From assembly GCA_030549495.1 (NCBI GenBank), contig JAUIRK010001007.1, positions 1-64,000 of the forward strand: 64,000 bases of DNA, written 5' to 3'. The DNA is from Nectonema munidae. Lineage: Eukaryota; Nematomorpha; Nectonematoida; Nectonematidae. Under the pieces are notes generated by a model. The model made no database searches. It worked only from the letters and a program-made list of their open reading frames with translations, and was not told the DNA's origin. Each line of letters starts with the position of its first letter. Position 1 is the first letter of the stretch. The translations under genes and the position numbers were made by a program. Shown here piece after piece: positions 52,003 through 61,706 of the stretch.

Positions 52003-53479
52003 TGTATGTATAGATAGCCTACGTCTGTCTCCATGCATAACTTGACCTAAACTTTCAAATATCTATGCTACTTTTATCTATATTTTTACAATACATTTAC
52101 ACTTCCAACATTCTACGTGTGCTTATTAATTCTCAGTTTAAATATGCTTTTGTATATATTATATATATCGTTCTTATTTTTTTTCATTACTAATATATTT
52201 TATTTCATTTAATTATGTATAGGATTATTTCATACAAGCGGCTTTCTGGCCCTTTGAATATCGCAGAAAAAAAATTAAAAATACAGTTGGCTGTAAACCT
52301 CAAGTTTTACTTTTGCTATCAACTATCTTTTATTATATATATAATATTTTCATTATTATATTTTTTTGCAAAATAAATCTTCTTCTTATCTACAAATTTT
52401 TTTACCATTTTTATGTACATATATTCACTTTAATTTTGCAATTTACAGTTTATTTAGGGAAATATGGAGCAAGCCAATCATCATGTTATTGTTACATCGC
52501 AAAAACAATCATGAAAAATATATAAAACATTGACAACACAATTAACAGAGGAAAATGCAAAAAATAAAGAAAAAAATCCATGTTATCAGTCCAAACTTTG
52601 AAGGACTAAAAGAAAGATTTGAATGAGGGAAAAAAATTCAAAAACAAAAGATTCTCATAATTATACGTGTAGCATAAATCTTAAGCATGTTCTTCATATG
52701 TCTTTTTGAGAAATGATAACTATTCCCTTACCAAAGCATCTTTAAAATATAAAATCTATTAGGTTTCATGGAAAACTTCTCTGAATTTAAGCAGTGGTAG
52801 TCTTTGAAAGCAATATAAAGCATCAGATTAAGAAAAACGAGTATTGTGGAAAGAGCAAGAGAGAAACACATCTTTCAAAAAGGAAAAAAAGGAATAAACA
52901 TCAAAAAAACATCATAAAGCAAACATTTTACCGATTTTTATAAAAAAAAGTTTTATATACTTGTAGGATATTTATATCTTACACTTCGCAAATCATATAT
53001 TGTAAAGTACTAGAACAAAATTTCACGAATTATGTTTCAAAAACAAATACATTAGAATTTAAACATTTTTAGATATTGACTAAAAAAAGAAATTACAGTG
53101 ATTTTTAATTTTATAAAGATTTTAAATGTTAAAAAAAATTGCATATAAAAAAACTTGAAACGATGAAAAAATTTCCTACTTAACTGTATTTATTGCTCAA
53201 ATAGCAGCAATAAAAGTATTTATTTTCACAATACTTATCTGCTAAACTCGTTATCCAAGTCCAAACAAAAATGCAGGCATTTGATTGTTTTGCTCAGCAG
53301 TGTATTTAGAATTAGAAGCATTTACTTCCAATTCATCTACACAAGACAAGTTTTCCAAATTTTCTAAAAAATATCAATTAATTTTTGATCTCACAAAAGA
53401 ATTGTGAAATGTAAAAGCACACAGTCCACATGATATTCCTTTATAATTCTTTTTCAGCATACATGTAAAAAATAAAATC
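52003..53479. other. AT-rich intergenic DNA, no gene recognised
   Basis: No exon, RNA gene or element end recognised. A frame at 52313-52525 is low-complexity Ile/Phe/Tyr-rich and not convincing. Confidence 0.4.
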
Positions 53480-53700
53480 AAATGTGAAAAGTGAATGTAT
53501 GAACATTAGAGGTCCAAGCATAGATCCATGTGGAACCTCTTTATATAGAAATATGAACAACTCTTTTTATATATGAATTGCAAGATAATTTAAAGGATAT
53601 CCAAATCTTTTATCTTCATATCTAATTAGAGCAGCAATTCTGCATCTGGAATTTAAAAGGTCAGCAAAAATTGATTGCAATGCTGAAGTTGTAATAAAAT
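53480..53700 (-). mobile_element. LINE RT motif remnant
   Basis: The minus strand reads KEVPHGSMLGPLMFIH, a decayed motif B (GVPQGS.LGPLLF), preceded by FADLLNSRCRIAALIRYEDK. No other RT motif is readable. Probably a small old LINE fragment. Confidence 0.4.
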
Positions 53701-54388
53701 TATGAAAAATATTTTACCGCTTTCAAAAAAATCACTTTTTAAACACGAAACATTCTGTTGTAGATGTCATTTTTGCTATATGTATCTGTTTTTTGTAAGA
53801 AGCATTTTGACATGTTTTTTTCTTTCCAGTAATATAATGATAATCATCATTTTGATAAATTTGAAAACGATAATGATTTGGCCCACGATGAAAATAAAGT
53901 AAATGAATGTTGCAAGCAGAAAAGTAATAACCAAAATTGGGAGCAAAAAGTTAAAGCTTTTCAACCCAAAGAAACTTATTTTCCTTACAAAAGGAAAGCA
54001 ATGAAGCAGAAGCACCTTTGTATCAATTAGAAAATAAAATTGTACAAAAAAGGGAAAAATTTAAATTGAGAAAAAAGAAAAACAAACTTAAAAAACTTAT
54101 TTTATTGAATAAAATTTCCCCATATGTACATACTTTTAAGCATGGCTTGGATATAGCGAACTTCGGTTATAACAAATTAAACGAAAGGTCTCCAGAAATA
54201 GGTTATATCCGCTTTTCACCGTATAATTCTCAAAAAAAAATTTTTTTAATTAAAAATATTAATTAAAATTTTTAAATAATTTATTTTAGTTAAATTAGTC
54301 AATATTAGTTAGTAAGCTGGTTACTTGGTTATTTACTTAGCAAGTAAGTTAAAGTCAGATAGTTAGCAGCAGGCCTGTCGATAAGGGG
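53701..54388. other. AT-rich stretch, no gene recognised
   Basis: A plus-strand frame at 54018-54266 (Lys-rich, then YNKLNERSPEIGYIRFSPY) is not recognised. The text CTTGGATATAGCGAACTTCGG recalls old DNA-transposon ends but no partner end was found. Confidence 0.35.
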
Positions 54389-54685
54389 CAGTGTCGGATT
54401 AACATAGTAGCAGATGTAGCAGCTGCTACAGGCCTCGCGCTTTACAAGGGCCCCGCGCTTAGTTGAAAAATGCGTCGAAAAAACCTTTAAAGTTATTTTT
54501 TAAAGTTTTCATCAATTCTTCTTTTATATTTCCTCCTTAAATAAATTTTTCCTCTTGAATTTTGTGGTTTTTATCATTTTTGTAGAATCTAGAACAATTT
54601 TATTAAAAAAAATTTTACTTCCTAACTATCATTTTTAAATTTAATCGATCTGCTACAGGCCCCCCACTTGGTAGAACCGGCACTG
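54389..54685. mobile_element. hAT-like MITE
   Basis: A 297-bp element with ends CAGTGTCGGATTAACATAG (left) and CAGTGCCGGTTCTACCAAG (reading in from the right), typical of hAT. Inner GATGTAGCAGCTGCTACAGGCC and a matching CTGCTACAGGCC at the right. Flanking 8 bp (ATAAGGGG and GGCAGGGG) agree at 5 of 8 positions. No coding capacity. Confidence 0.7.
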
Positions 54686-57002
54686 GGCAGGGGTTAGAGC
54701 GTTGCCCCCCCCCCTCTGCGATTTATTTTGCCCCCAAGAACACACACTTTCAATAGCAATACACTTTATTATAGTAGAGGCCCAATTAAAAACTGTTTTG
54801 CCCAACGTCTAGTTAAAGAGACTAGTAACAGAACTGATTAGCAGTGATAATAACACTAATGTGTGTTTCTTAATGGATATAAATAATACTTTTAAAAATC
54901 ATTTTAAATTATTTTCGACAAATTGTCTTCTTTGCAGAATGTTTTAACGCAAAATGCCCGAGTTAAACGAAATTTCCTTATCTTAATTCGCAGTCTAATA
55001 TATTTCTAAACCAATTATCTCCAATGAATGTTTTTTTAACAAAAGATTTATCAAATCTATTCCTAAACCCCTTTTTTGAATAATCTTGAGCTATGCTGGA
55101 GCTTGGTTTTCACACACATTTCCATGGAAAATTCAGGGGACAATAAAATCTGATGTAGCATGTATCGAAAAACAATTGAGACAATGTGTGAAATGATATA
55201 TAGATAAGCTGTGCCTCTTCATACCGTTTTAATTCCTTGATAACTTCAATTACAAATAATAAGTTAAAATTTTGTCTCTTTACGAAGAAAAAGTTTTGGA
55301 ATAAGTAATGAATCAAAAGCTTTCGAGATTAAAAGAAATAATTAGCTTTGTTCAATAACGCTACATGAAAACTTATTTGATCTAATGCCTACAAGATAAT
55401 TACCATGACAATTATTGCAGGAATTGATTATGAAGCATATAAAAATAAATTATATCATCAATCAAATCAACTTACACATACATTTAATTTGTCCTCTAGA
55501 CGTTAATTTTCTCTCAGAGTAAGTAAATTTTAACTTCACAAAAAATTTACCATAAAAACTCTCTGCGTATATAGCAATCTTAATTGTGACAAATAGGGAG
55601 AAAAGTTCTTGATCAAAATGTTCACTAATCACATCACTGCATCCATATAAATACACCTTTCGATTCAATTTAAAGATTCGTCTACGCATCCATACGCAAG
55701 TCAGATATAGAATAAGAGACATTAGACTTTCAGACCATTCGTGGAACACAGCTGAATCCTAAATATCATTTCCAAAAAACGTAATACTGTAATGCGAATA
55801 TTTCCCCATATGTGGGGCTGATAAATTTTGACATTATCAAACCTCGACAAAAATGATATTGAAAGTGTTATTTTATATGTTTCCGTGATAACTGTCGAGT
55901 TAAATTTTTCCAAGTTCGTTTTTTTCAGATATAAGATTAGTGAATGAGTAAACCGGGATTCTTATAAGCTTGGGGATTCCGTTGTTAAGCGAAGTCAAAA
56001 TTGGGACATATATAGCAACCATATATATATGAATTTTACTTAATGCATAACTACTTACTTTTCTTTTTTCAGTGTACTGAAATATAAATTTAGAAAATTG
56101 TGTTCTATATAATATATATAAATTATTACTGTAAATTTAAATTTGCGAATATTTAGAATTATTTTCTGATAATTCAGAGTATTTTTCACGTATTTTAAGA
56201 ATATATACACAATATTTGAGTGTAGCAACTCAAAATCTTTGCATCCCTTTTATGGATCAGTCAACGCAATGATTCCCAAAGTGGTCGGTAGCCTCTCCAA
56301 TGAGCCGTTTTAAAATTCTTAGGGGGTTGTATGAAAATTTGCAAATAAAAAGTATTAGATATTAAATTTTGTTCTTGTTTGAAAAAAAGAAATATTTTGC
56401 ATAATTTTATATAATAGTCACATTTTGAAAAATAATTTATGTAAGTAGCTCTAGATCCTGGAAAGGAAAAAAAGTTAAAATGATCTTTCCATTATCCGCA
56501 ATAAAACTAAAATACTTCCATACTTTCCCAACCGATTGCAAGATGGAAAATGGAATTAGTTCTGCAAATAAAATATTAAGTAATGAAAGAAAATGGTAGA
56601 GATAATCATATACATCCTGATTGATTTCGGCAACAACAAACGAAACATTAAAATTTTGAATGTAAACACGAAATTTAGGGTTTACTTCAGATTTATTGAA
56701 ATAGACTATATTTTATAATTAAGAGTGATTTACTTGAAGTAATGACCGTTTTTTAGTTTTCGTAGTATTTCTTAACACGAAAATTAGATCTTCAAAAATC
56801 ATCAAATTTTGATAAGAAAATAAATCACCTGATTTCAAAAAGTGTACAGAAGTTTTCAGTTGCGTGGTTTCGTTTCAATTGACGATATGTCGCTAATTTT
56901 AATATAAAAAAATAGGAAGAAACGAGTTAAAAAGTGTCTTTAGAGAACCAACTTTCGTTTCTAATTTTTGCAAGTTATATAGTACTCTTCCAAAAAAGAA
57001 GT
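54686..57002. other. AT-rich intergenic DNA with a possible hAT end
   Basis: No supported gene. AATGATTCCCAAAGTGGTCGG near 56270 looks like the end of a hAT-type element, but no second end was found. Open frames at 55110-55316, 55462-55749 and 55722-55913 carry no recognised motif. Confidence 0.35.
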
Positions 57003-57130
57003 AAACTGCTCTTTTTCTCCAGACGGTCCAAGCGCTCCAGGTCAACCATTCATTCCAGATTCACCGATTGTAGCTGGATAATCAGGACGACTTCCAGAAA
57101 CTTTTTCCTCTTTGCTCTTGCCAGGTTCGC
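57003..57130 (-). pseudogene. Collagen-like Gly-X-Y exon with a stop
   Basis: The minus strand begins after an acceptor (AAATTTCTTAG) and reads (G)EPGKSKEEKVSG, then IGESGMNG, stop, PGALGPSGEK: short Gly-X-Y runs with an interruption, as in non-fibrillar collagens. The first Gly codon is split by the intron (phase 1), common in type IV collagen genes. The in-frame TGA sits where CGA (Arg) would fit, a likely CpG transition or a read error. The 3' splice partner at the exon's end is unclear. It may be a decayed or partial gene. Confidence 0.5.
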
Positions 57131-57499
57131 CTAAGAAATTTAAATCAACACAAAATCTCTAAAAAGCCTACAAAAATATAGCAAATTACTGCTGTGAACC
57201 TTGTGCTCTGTAGAAGAGAACATTTTATTGGTGGCGGCATGTAAGGATATACAAAATTGGGTTATAAATAACGAACGCATCTTTACACGCTACGCGTAAT
57301 ATTCCGAGCGATAAAAGACATGCTTACATCGCAAACATATAACCAATGCAATTTATTATTTTAATAGTGAAAGAATTTTTAATTATTTTGCAAATAAATC
57401 TTATTTTCCTTCATTAATTTTTTCAAACACCAAATTTATAGACTTTTTACTTTTTTCATAATATTTATAAAAAATTTTCTTTTTATGAAGATTTATTTT
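57131..57499. other. Intronic or intergenic DNA
   Basis: No coding signal. A slightly CpG-bearing patch near 57225-57335 (GGTGGCGGCATG, CACGCTACGCGTAATATTCCG) could be regulatory; nothing firm. Confidence 0.3.
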
Positions 57500-57651
57500 G
57501 AAAGGTAAAGGTACCATAGGATATTTTCATCGAGAAGGCACAATTGCGCATCTTGTATCGAACCATGAGCAAAGCAGTCTTGATGCGGAATCGAACCCAA
57601 GAGCTTGAGTTATCGAATCGAGCATCTAACCAACCCTATACTCACTCAATA
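57500..57651 (-). mobile_element. tRNA-derived SINE, second copy
   Basis: The minus strand has an A-box-like TTGGTTAGATGCTCG and a B box GGTTCGATTCC about 40 bp later, then a body ending TCCTATGGTACC. The body word is shared with the SINE at 43.1 kb. A second GGTTCGATAC lies further down the body. Confidence 0.65.
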
Positions 57652-58147
57652 ATTAAGAATTCTAAAACTAAGTTTGTTAATGAAAATAATAGCTTATAAT
57701 TGTGATACGGATTAAACACGAGTGTTTAATTACGGTATATAACTTTCATGTTAAGAACAAATCAAATGAGACTAATCTCTAGTAAAGGAAGAAGGTCAAT
57801 TCAGATTCAGGACAATTAGACTAGAAGTCAATTCGACCCTTGGATAATACAGCCTCTGAATATATTGATATTAATTTTGCTTTGAGGCGTGTCCAAAAGC
57901 AAATTGTCCCTAAATGGGGAATTCATTGACAATTATTACACGCGGGCGCACACAAACCCATGCATAGAAACAAAAATTTATGCTTAAAAAGTTATCTTTT
58001 AAATTTGAATTAAAAACAGATCTTATAACTTAAAATTTATTTAAGCTAATACTCTTAAATATTCAAGTTTACCTAATTTTTCAAAGTTATTTATACAACT
58101 TCTTAAATATTATTAGAGAAGAATATTCATATTTTTTTCTTTAAACA
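57652..58147. other. AT-rich stretch, nothing recognised
   Basis: No exon or element end identified. Confidence 0.4.
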
Positions 58148-58648
58148 AAAGATTCACTATCTGACAGCCCTTTTTTGACTTCTACTTCAATTCCAGTCTG
58201 TTCTTGCTTTAACATATGAATAAATTTCCAAATATTTCGCTGAAAAACACAAATTAAAAAATTATAACCATGCTACCAACCTTCAGTTGCATTATTTGTT
58301 TTGAAAGAAACGTCTTTAGCTGATTCACAACAATTCCAAACATTTTTTTCAAAAAAAGAAAGAGGCCTAGAATTATCATTTCTTGGTCTTCTAATCCAAG
58401 TATCTTCTACATAGTCAAAAACTGTTTGAACTTCTTCTGAAAATTTTTATATTTACATATTAATTATGTTTGAGGGAGAAACAAAAGCACAAGTTTGAAT
58501 CATGGGCAGTTTTAAAGCAAAAACATTCTTGTTCATATTTTTGCTGTAAACGATGGCTTTTAATAGAACGAAAAACACACTGTGAAGAGTGACAAATTAA
58601 TTTAATTAGGAAAAAGCTTTTTAACTCCATAGATGTCAGCTTTTTCAA
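58148..58648 (-). pseudogene. MULE-type transposase C-terminal fragment
   Basis: The minus strand shows, in order, LICHSSQCVFRSIKSHRLQQ (58460-58648), then FDYVEDTWIRRPRND, NVWNCCESAKDVSFKTNNAT, EGW and NIWKFIHMLKQEQTGIEV. This order (F...Q...GLQ..Y; Y.EDT.IGR; WN; TNN..EGWH; IW.fI..L..EQ) is the C-terminal signature of MULE transposases and of host genes derived from them, often with FLYWCH fingers. There is a stop right after EGW and a frame change between the two parts. The catalytic DDE part is not seen. It lies in the gap between two collagen-like exons. Confidence 0.72.
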
Positions 58649-59064
58649 AATACATTAATATGTTTTCTGGTAATAAGGTTGAATTTAATCATTTTATTTT
58701 TGATTTAATACTTACTTCTTTTTTTTCTTTGCTAATACAAATAAGCTTGTATATAAGCAACATTTGTTAGCTTTCGTTCAGACAATTGATCGTGGTAAAC
58801 TTATACGAATATTTCGAAGAAGCTTTTTATTTTTTTTTATAAAAAAACATTTAAATCAACATGTGATCTAAAAAGAGTTTTTTCTTAACTGGCGTATCCC
58901 AAATCCCAAAATAAGGAATAGACTTAACGATAAAACTCTTTTAGCTTTATTATTTGCAAAATAAAATTTTAAAAATTCCTATATCCATTTAATCCCTGGG
59001 TAAAATATATTGGCATATTTTATATGTCTTGGCTAAAATATTTAAATTAAAAATGGATCCTTAC
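58649..59064. other. AT-rich stretch, probably intronic
   Basis: No coding signal recognised. The N-terminal part of the MULE-type transposase would be expected upstream on the minus strand but is not readable. Confidence 0.35.
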
Positions 59065-59131
59065 CAAAATCTAGGGTGTGCGCGTTTTCATTGCCTTCCA
59101 TGTAGAAGAATGAGTATCCTGGCCGGTCCCA
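59065..59131 (-). CDS. Candidate exon, collagen NC1-like
   Basis: A 67-bp minus-strand exon with a clean acceptor (TCATTTCAG) and donor (G|GTAAGG). It reads WDRPGYSFFYMEGNENAHT then LDFG. This resembles the W.GYS.LYVEGN.RAHGQDLG segment of type IV collagen NC1 (C4) domains. It ends in phase 1 with G, and the next candidate exon at 57130 starts with GC, so splicing would give an intact Gly codon. The order is odd, because NC1 should come after the Gly-X-Y part. The family call is therefore tentative, but the exon structure is good. Confidence 0.45.
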
Positions 59132-59813
59132 CTGAAATGAGTAAATCTTTTACCTTTGTAATGGCGGATAAATAGAGAATTGAGTTTTTTTGAAAAAATG
59201 GCGATTTTTTTTCTTACTTTTGAATTTTTTACTAAAATAATTTAATTGGTAATCTGATTTTTTCATTACTTTGCTTTATAATATATGGTTTCAGTTTTTT
59301 AAATAACGGAAATGGATTTAAACTCCGAATAATTTAATATGTTTAAGTCTAATTACTGGATTTATTTTATATGTGATAAAGTTCTATATACTTTTGATTG
59401 TTATCATGAATTTTTACTTTATTTTGAAGCATCTTTTTCACTTTATGTAGTGATTCTAACAGTGAATAACTCTTAACTTGCATATTTTTTAATTTTATTC
59501 TGCCGGAAATATAAAAACCAAAAAAAATTTATATGATAGATAACTTATAGTTAAATTGTCTTTTCAAAGATTTGATTGTATTTAGTTAATTTTCTTTAAT
59601 AGAACTAGAGATAAATAAATTATAGTTTTATATACTTGTGGTGATTCTTAAAACTCTTTATTTTAATGTGATTAGATTTTTTCTATTTGGGGTTTGGTGC
59701 TGAGCTTCTGAGAGCACCTCCCGATACTTTCGGCATTTTTCCTTTGGGTGAGGAATCATGCTGTTATTTGTTTTAGACGGTGTTTTACACTTTCTAATTA
59801 AAGCTGTGTAAGG
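59132..59813. other. AT-rich stretch, nothing firm
   Basis: No exon recognised. A GC-richer patch at 59695-59790 (TGAGAGCACCTCCCGATAC) may belong to an old repeat. Confidence 0.35.
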
Positions 59814-60014
59814 GTGTCAAAGAATGCTATTCAGCCTTTCGTTCTAATGACTTTTGTGGATTCAGGGAATTTTATGGCTGTGCCTACCAACACTATTTTT
59901 ATAGGGAGAAAGGGAACAAATTTTTTAGGAAATGACATAACTTCTATTTCATGCTTTGATTACTCTTTTACCTGTTCATATGCAAAGAAGGAGAAATACT
60001 TTATTGAGACGTAA
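59814..60014 (+). CDS. Unidentified 66-codon frame
   Basis: The frame starts at GTG and reads NAIQPFVLMTFVDSGNFMAV then GRKGTNFLGNDITSISCF. Composition is protein-like but no family is recognised and no splice signals are clear. It may be a fragment of a LINE ORF or of a host exon. Confidence 0.2.
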   Translation: MSKNAIQPFVLMTFVDSGNFMAVPTNTIFIGRKGTNFLGNDITSISCFDYSFTCSYAKKEKYFIET

Positions 60015-60422
60015 TCCTTCAAGTGTATACCATTCACTTTAACATAACATATATTATTAAGCAAAAAGAAGAAGAAGAAAAAAATTTATTAAGCATCAAA
60101 CTCTTAAACAAATCACATTAAAATATTTTAAAATATGAACAAGATAAAATTATCAACGCAAATATTATAAAACAATATTATAAAGCATGCAGGGAAGTTC
60201 ACAAGATCTATACAGACCGCTTAACATGATTCTCCCCGGAAAACAATATTTCTAAAATTACAAAATAGATATGATCATGAAATAATTATTTTAGCATTTA
60301 AAACTAAATATAATATTTTAGGTATCAAATCAGTAATAATCTAAAGATATTAAGATATAAAGATATAAGATATTAAGGTATAAGATATATATATATAATA
60401 TATATATTTAATCGTGCAAATA

Positions 60423-61706
60423 TTAAATATGAGAAATACGTTTACAAATATAACAATTATTAGAATTACATGACGAAGCATAATTGGAGTAGAAATGCTT
60501 TTTGACTGTAGATATAAAACTTTTAAAATTTAAAGTATTTTGCAGATGTAACAAATGAGTATTCCAAACACCGACACTTCTAAACTTCAGAGAACTTTTT
60601 GACTTTGATTTTTTGTATGAAGGAATAACTAAGTTATTTGAATTTCGAAGATTATAGGATGTTGTTTCTTTAACTATAAGGAACCAATTGTCAAACACTT
60701 TTGGTAGGGAACAGGTGAAGTAGCTGACCAGAAATTTTAAAACTTGAAGCTTGTAAATGTCAGGGAACATAAGGAGATTGTTTTCTTTGAAAAAAGTTGA
60801 GGTATGGGACAGATACGGTAGATTAAATACTATCCTTATTGCCTTCTTTTGAAGTTTGACCAACACATCAAAATCCTTATATCCCCAATTCTGAACACTA
60901 TAATACAAATGTGGAAGCAGTAAAGATTTATATATTTTTAGCTTTATATTGACAGGAAATAAATGCTGAGTATATTTCATTAACCCAATAATTGAGTTAA
61001 GTTTACTATTTGTGTGTAAAATATGTTGATGCCACTTCAAATCATCTTTCAGTATTAATCCAAGGTAGTTAAAATAAGACACGACTTCAATTCCATGATT
61101 TTCAATATCAACTTTATCTTTATTTGAATTTGAAAAAAGCATTGCTTTTGATTTTGTTCTGTTTATTAATAATCCATTGTTTCTACACCACTCAAAAACA
61201 GTACTTACTGATAAATCTATAAAATTTTTATAATTTCTAAAATTTTCCTTAATGGAGTCATTTAACTTTAGGATTAATGTTAAGTCATCAGCGTAGAGAA
61301 GATGAAGAGCATTCAAATTTGAAAGATGAAGATCATTGACAAATATTGTAAAGAAAAGCGGACCAAGAAGAGAACCTTGAGGCACCCCAAAACAAACTTT
61401 ACGCTCATCAGAAAAGGTCTGGTTTATACAAACTTTTTGTCTTCTATTAGTAAAGTACGATTCGAAAAATGAAAGTGATCGGGAATCAAAGCCATAGCAT
61501 TTCAGTTTGTGCAAGAGAAGAGAATGAGAAATCATATCGAAAGCACGAGAAAGGTCGAAGAAAAAAGATAAAACAGTATCATTTTTATCTAAGGAAGAGA
61601 TAACAGAGTCTATAAAAAATGTATGTAAATACTGAGTTGAATGAAACTTTCTAAAACCAAATTGTTTGTCATAAAATAAATTGTTATTAGAAAAAAAGGA
61701 ATACAC
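60423..61706 (-). CDS. LINE ORF2, RT catalytic half
   Basis: Open frame of 427 codons: QFGFRKFHSTQ (RT motif 2a region), FDLSRAFDMISH (A), FGVPQGSLLGPLFFTIFVND (B), LLYADDLTLIL (C, both Asp present), NRTKSKAMLFS (D) and YFNYLGLILKDDLKW (E), then a thumb with LLPHLYYSVQNWG and RIVFNLPYLSHT. All catalytic residues are intact. It is separated from the endonuclease half by the lesion near 61735. No RNase H domain follows. Confidence 0.92.
   Translation of the reverse strand: MYSFFSNNNLFYDKQFGFRKFHSTQYLHTFFIDSVISSLDKNDTVLSFFFDLSRAFDMISHSLLLHKLKCYGFDSRSLSFFESYFTNRRQKVCINQTFSDERKVCFGVPQGSLLGPLFFTIFVNDLHLSNLNALHLLYADDLTLILKLNDSIKENFRNYKNFIDLSVSTVFEWCRNNGLLINRTKSKAMLFSNSNKDKVDIENHGIEVVSYFNYLGLILKDDLKWHQHILHTNSKLNSIIGLMKYTQHLFPVNIKLKIYKSLLLPHLYYSVQNWGYKDFDVLVKLQKKAIRIVFNLPYLSHTSTFFKENNLLMFPDIYKLQVLKFLVSYFTCSLPKVFDNWFLIVKETTSYNLRNSNNLVIPSYKKSKSKSSLKFRSVGVWNTHLLHLQNTLNFKSFISTVKKHFYSNYASSCNSNNCYICKRISHI

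Noticed and set aside
56265-56345. A full hAT element starting CAATGATTCCCAAAGTGG
   Set aside because: Only one end-like word is visible, with no second end or duplication.
57500-57651. A functional tRNA gene
   Set aside because: The tRNA-like head lacks a proper fold and continues into a body shared with the other SINE.
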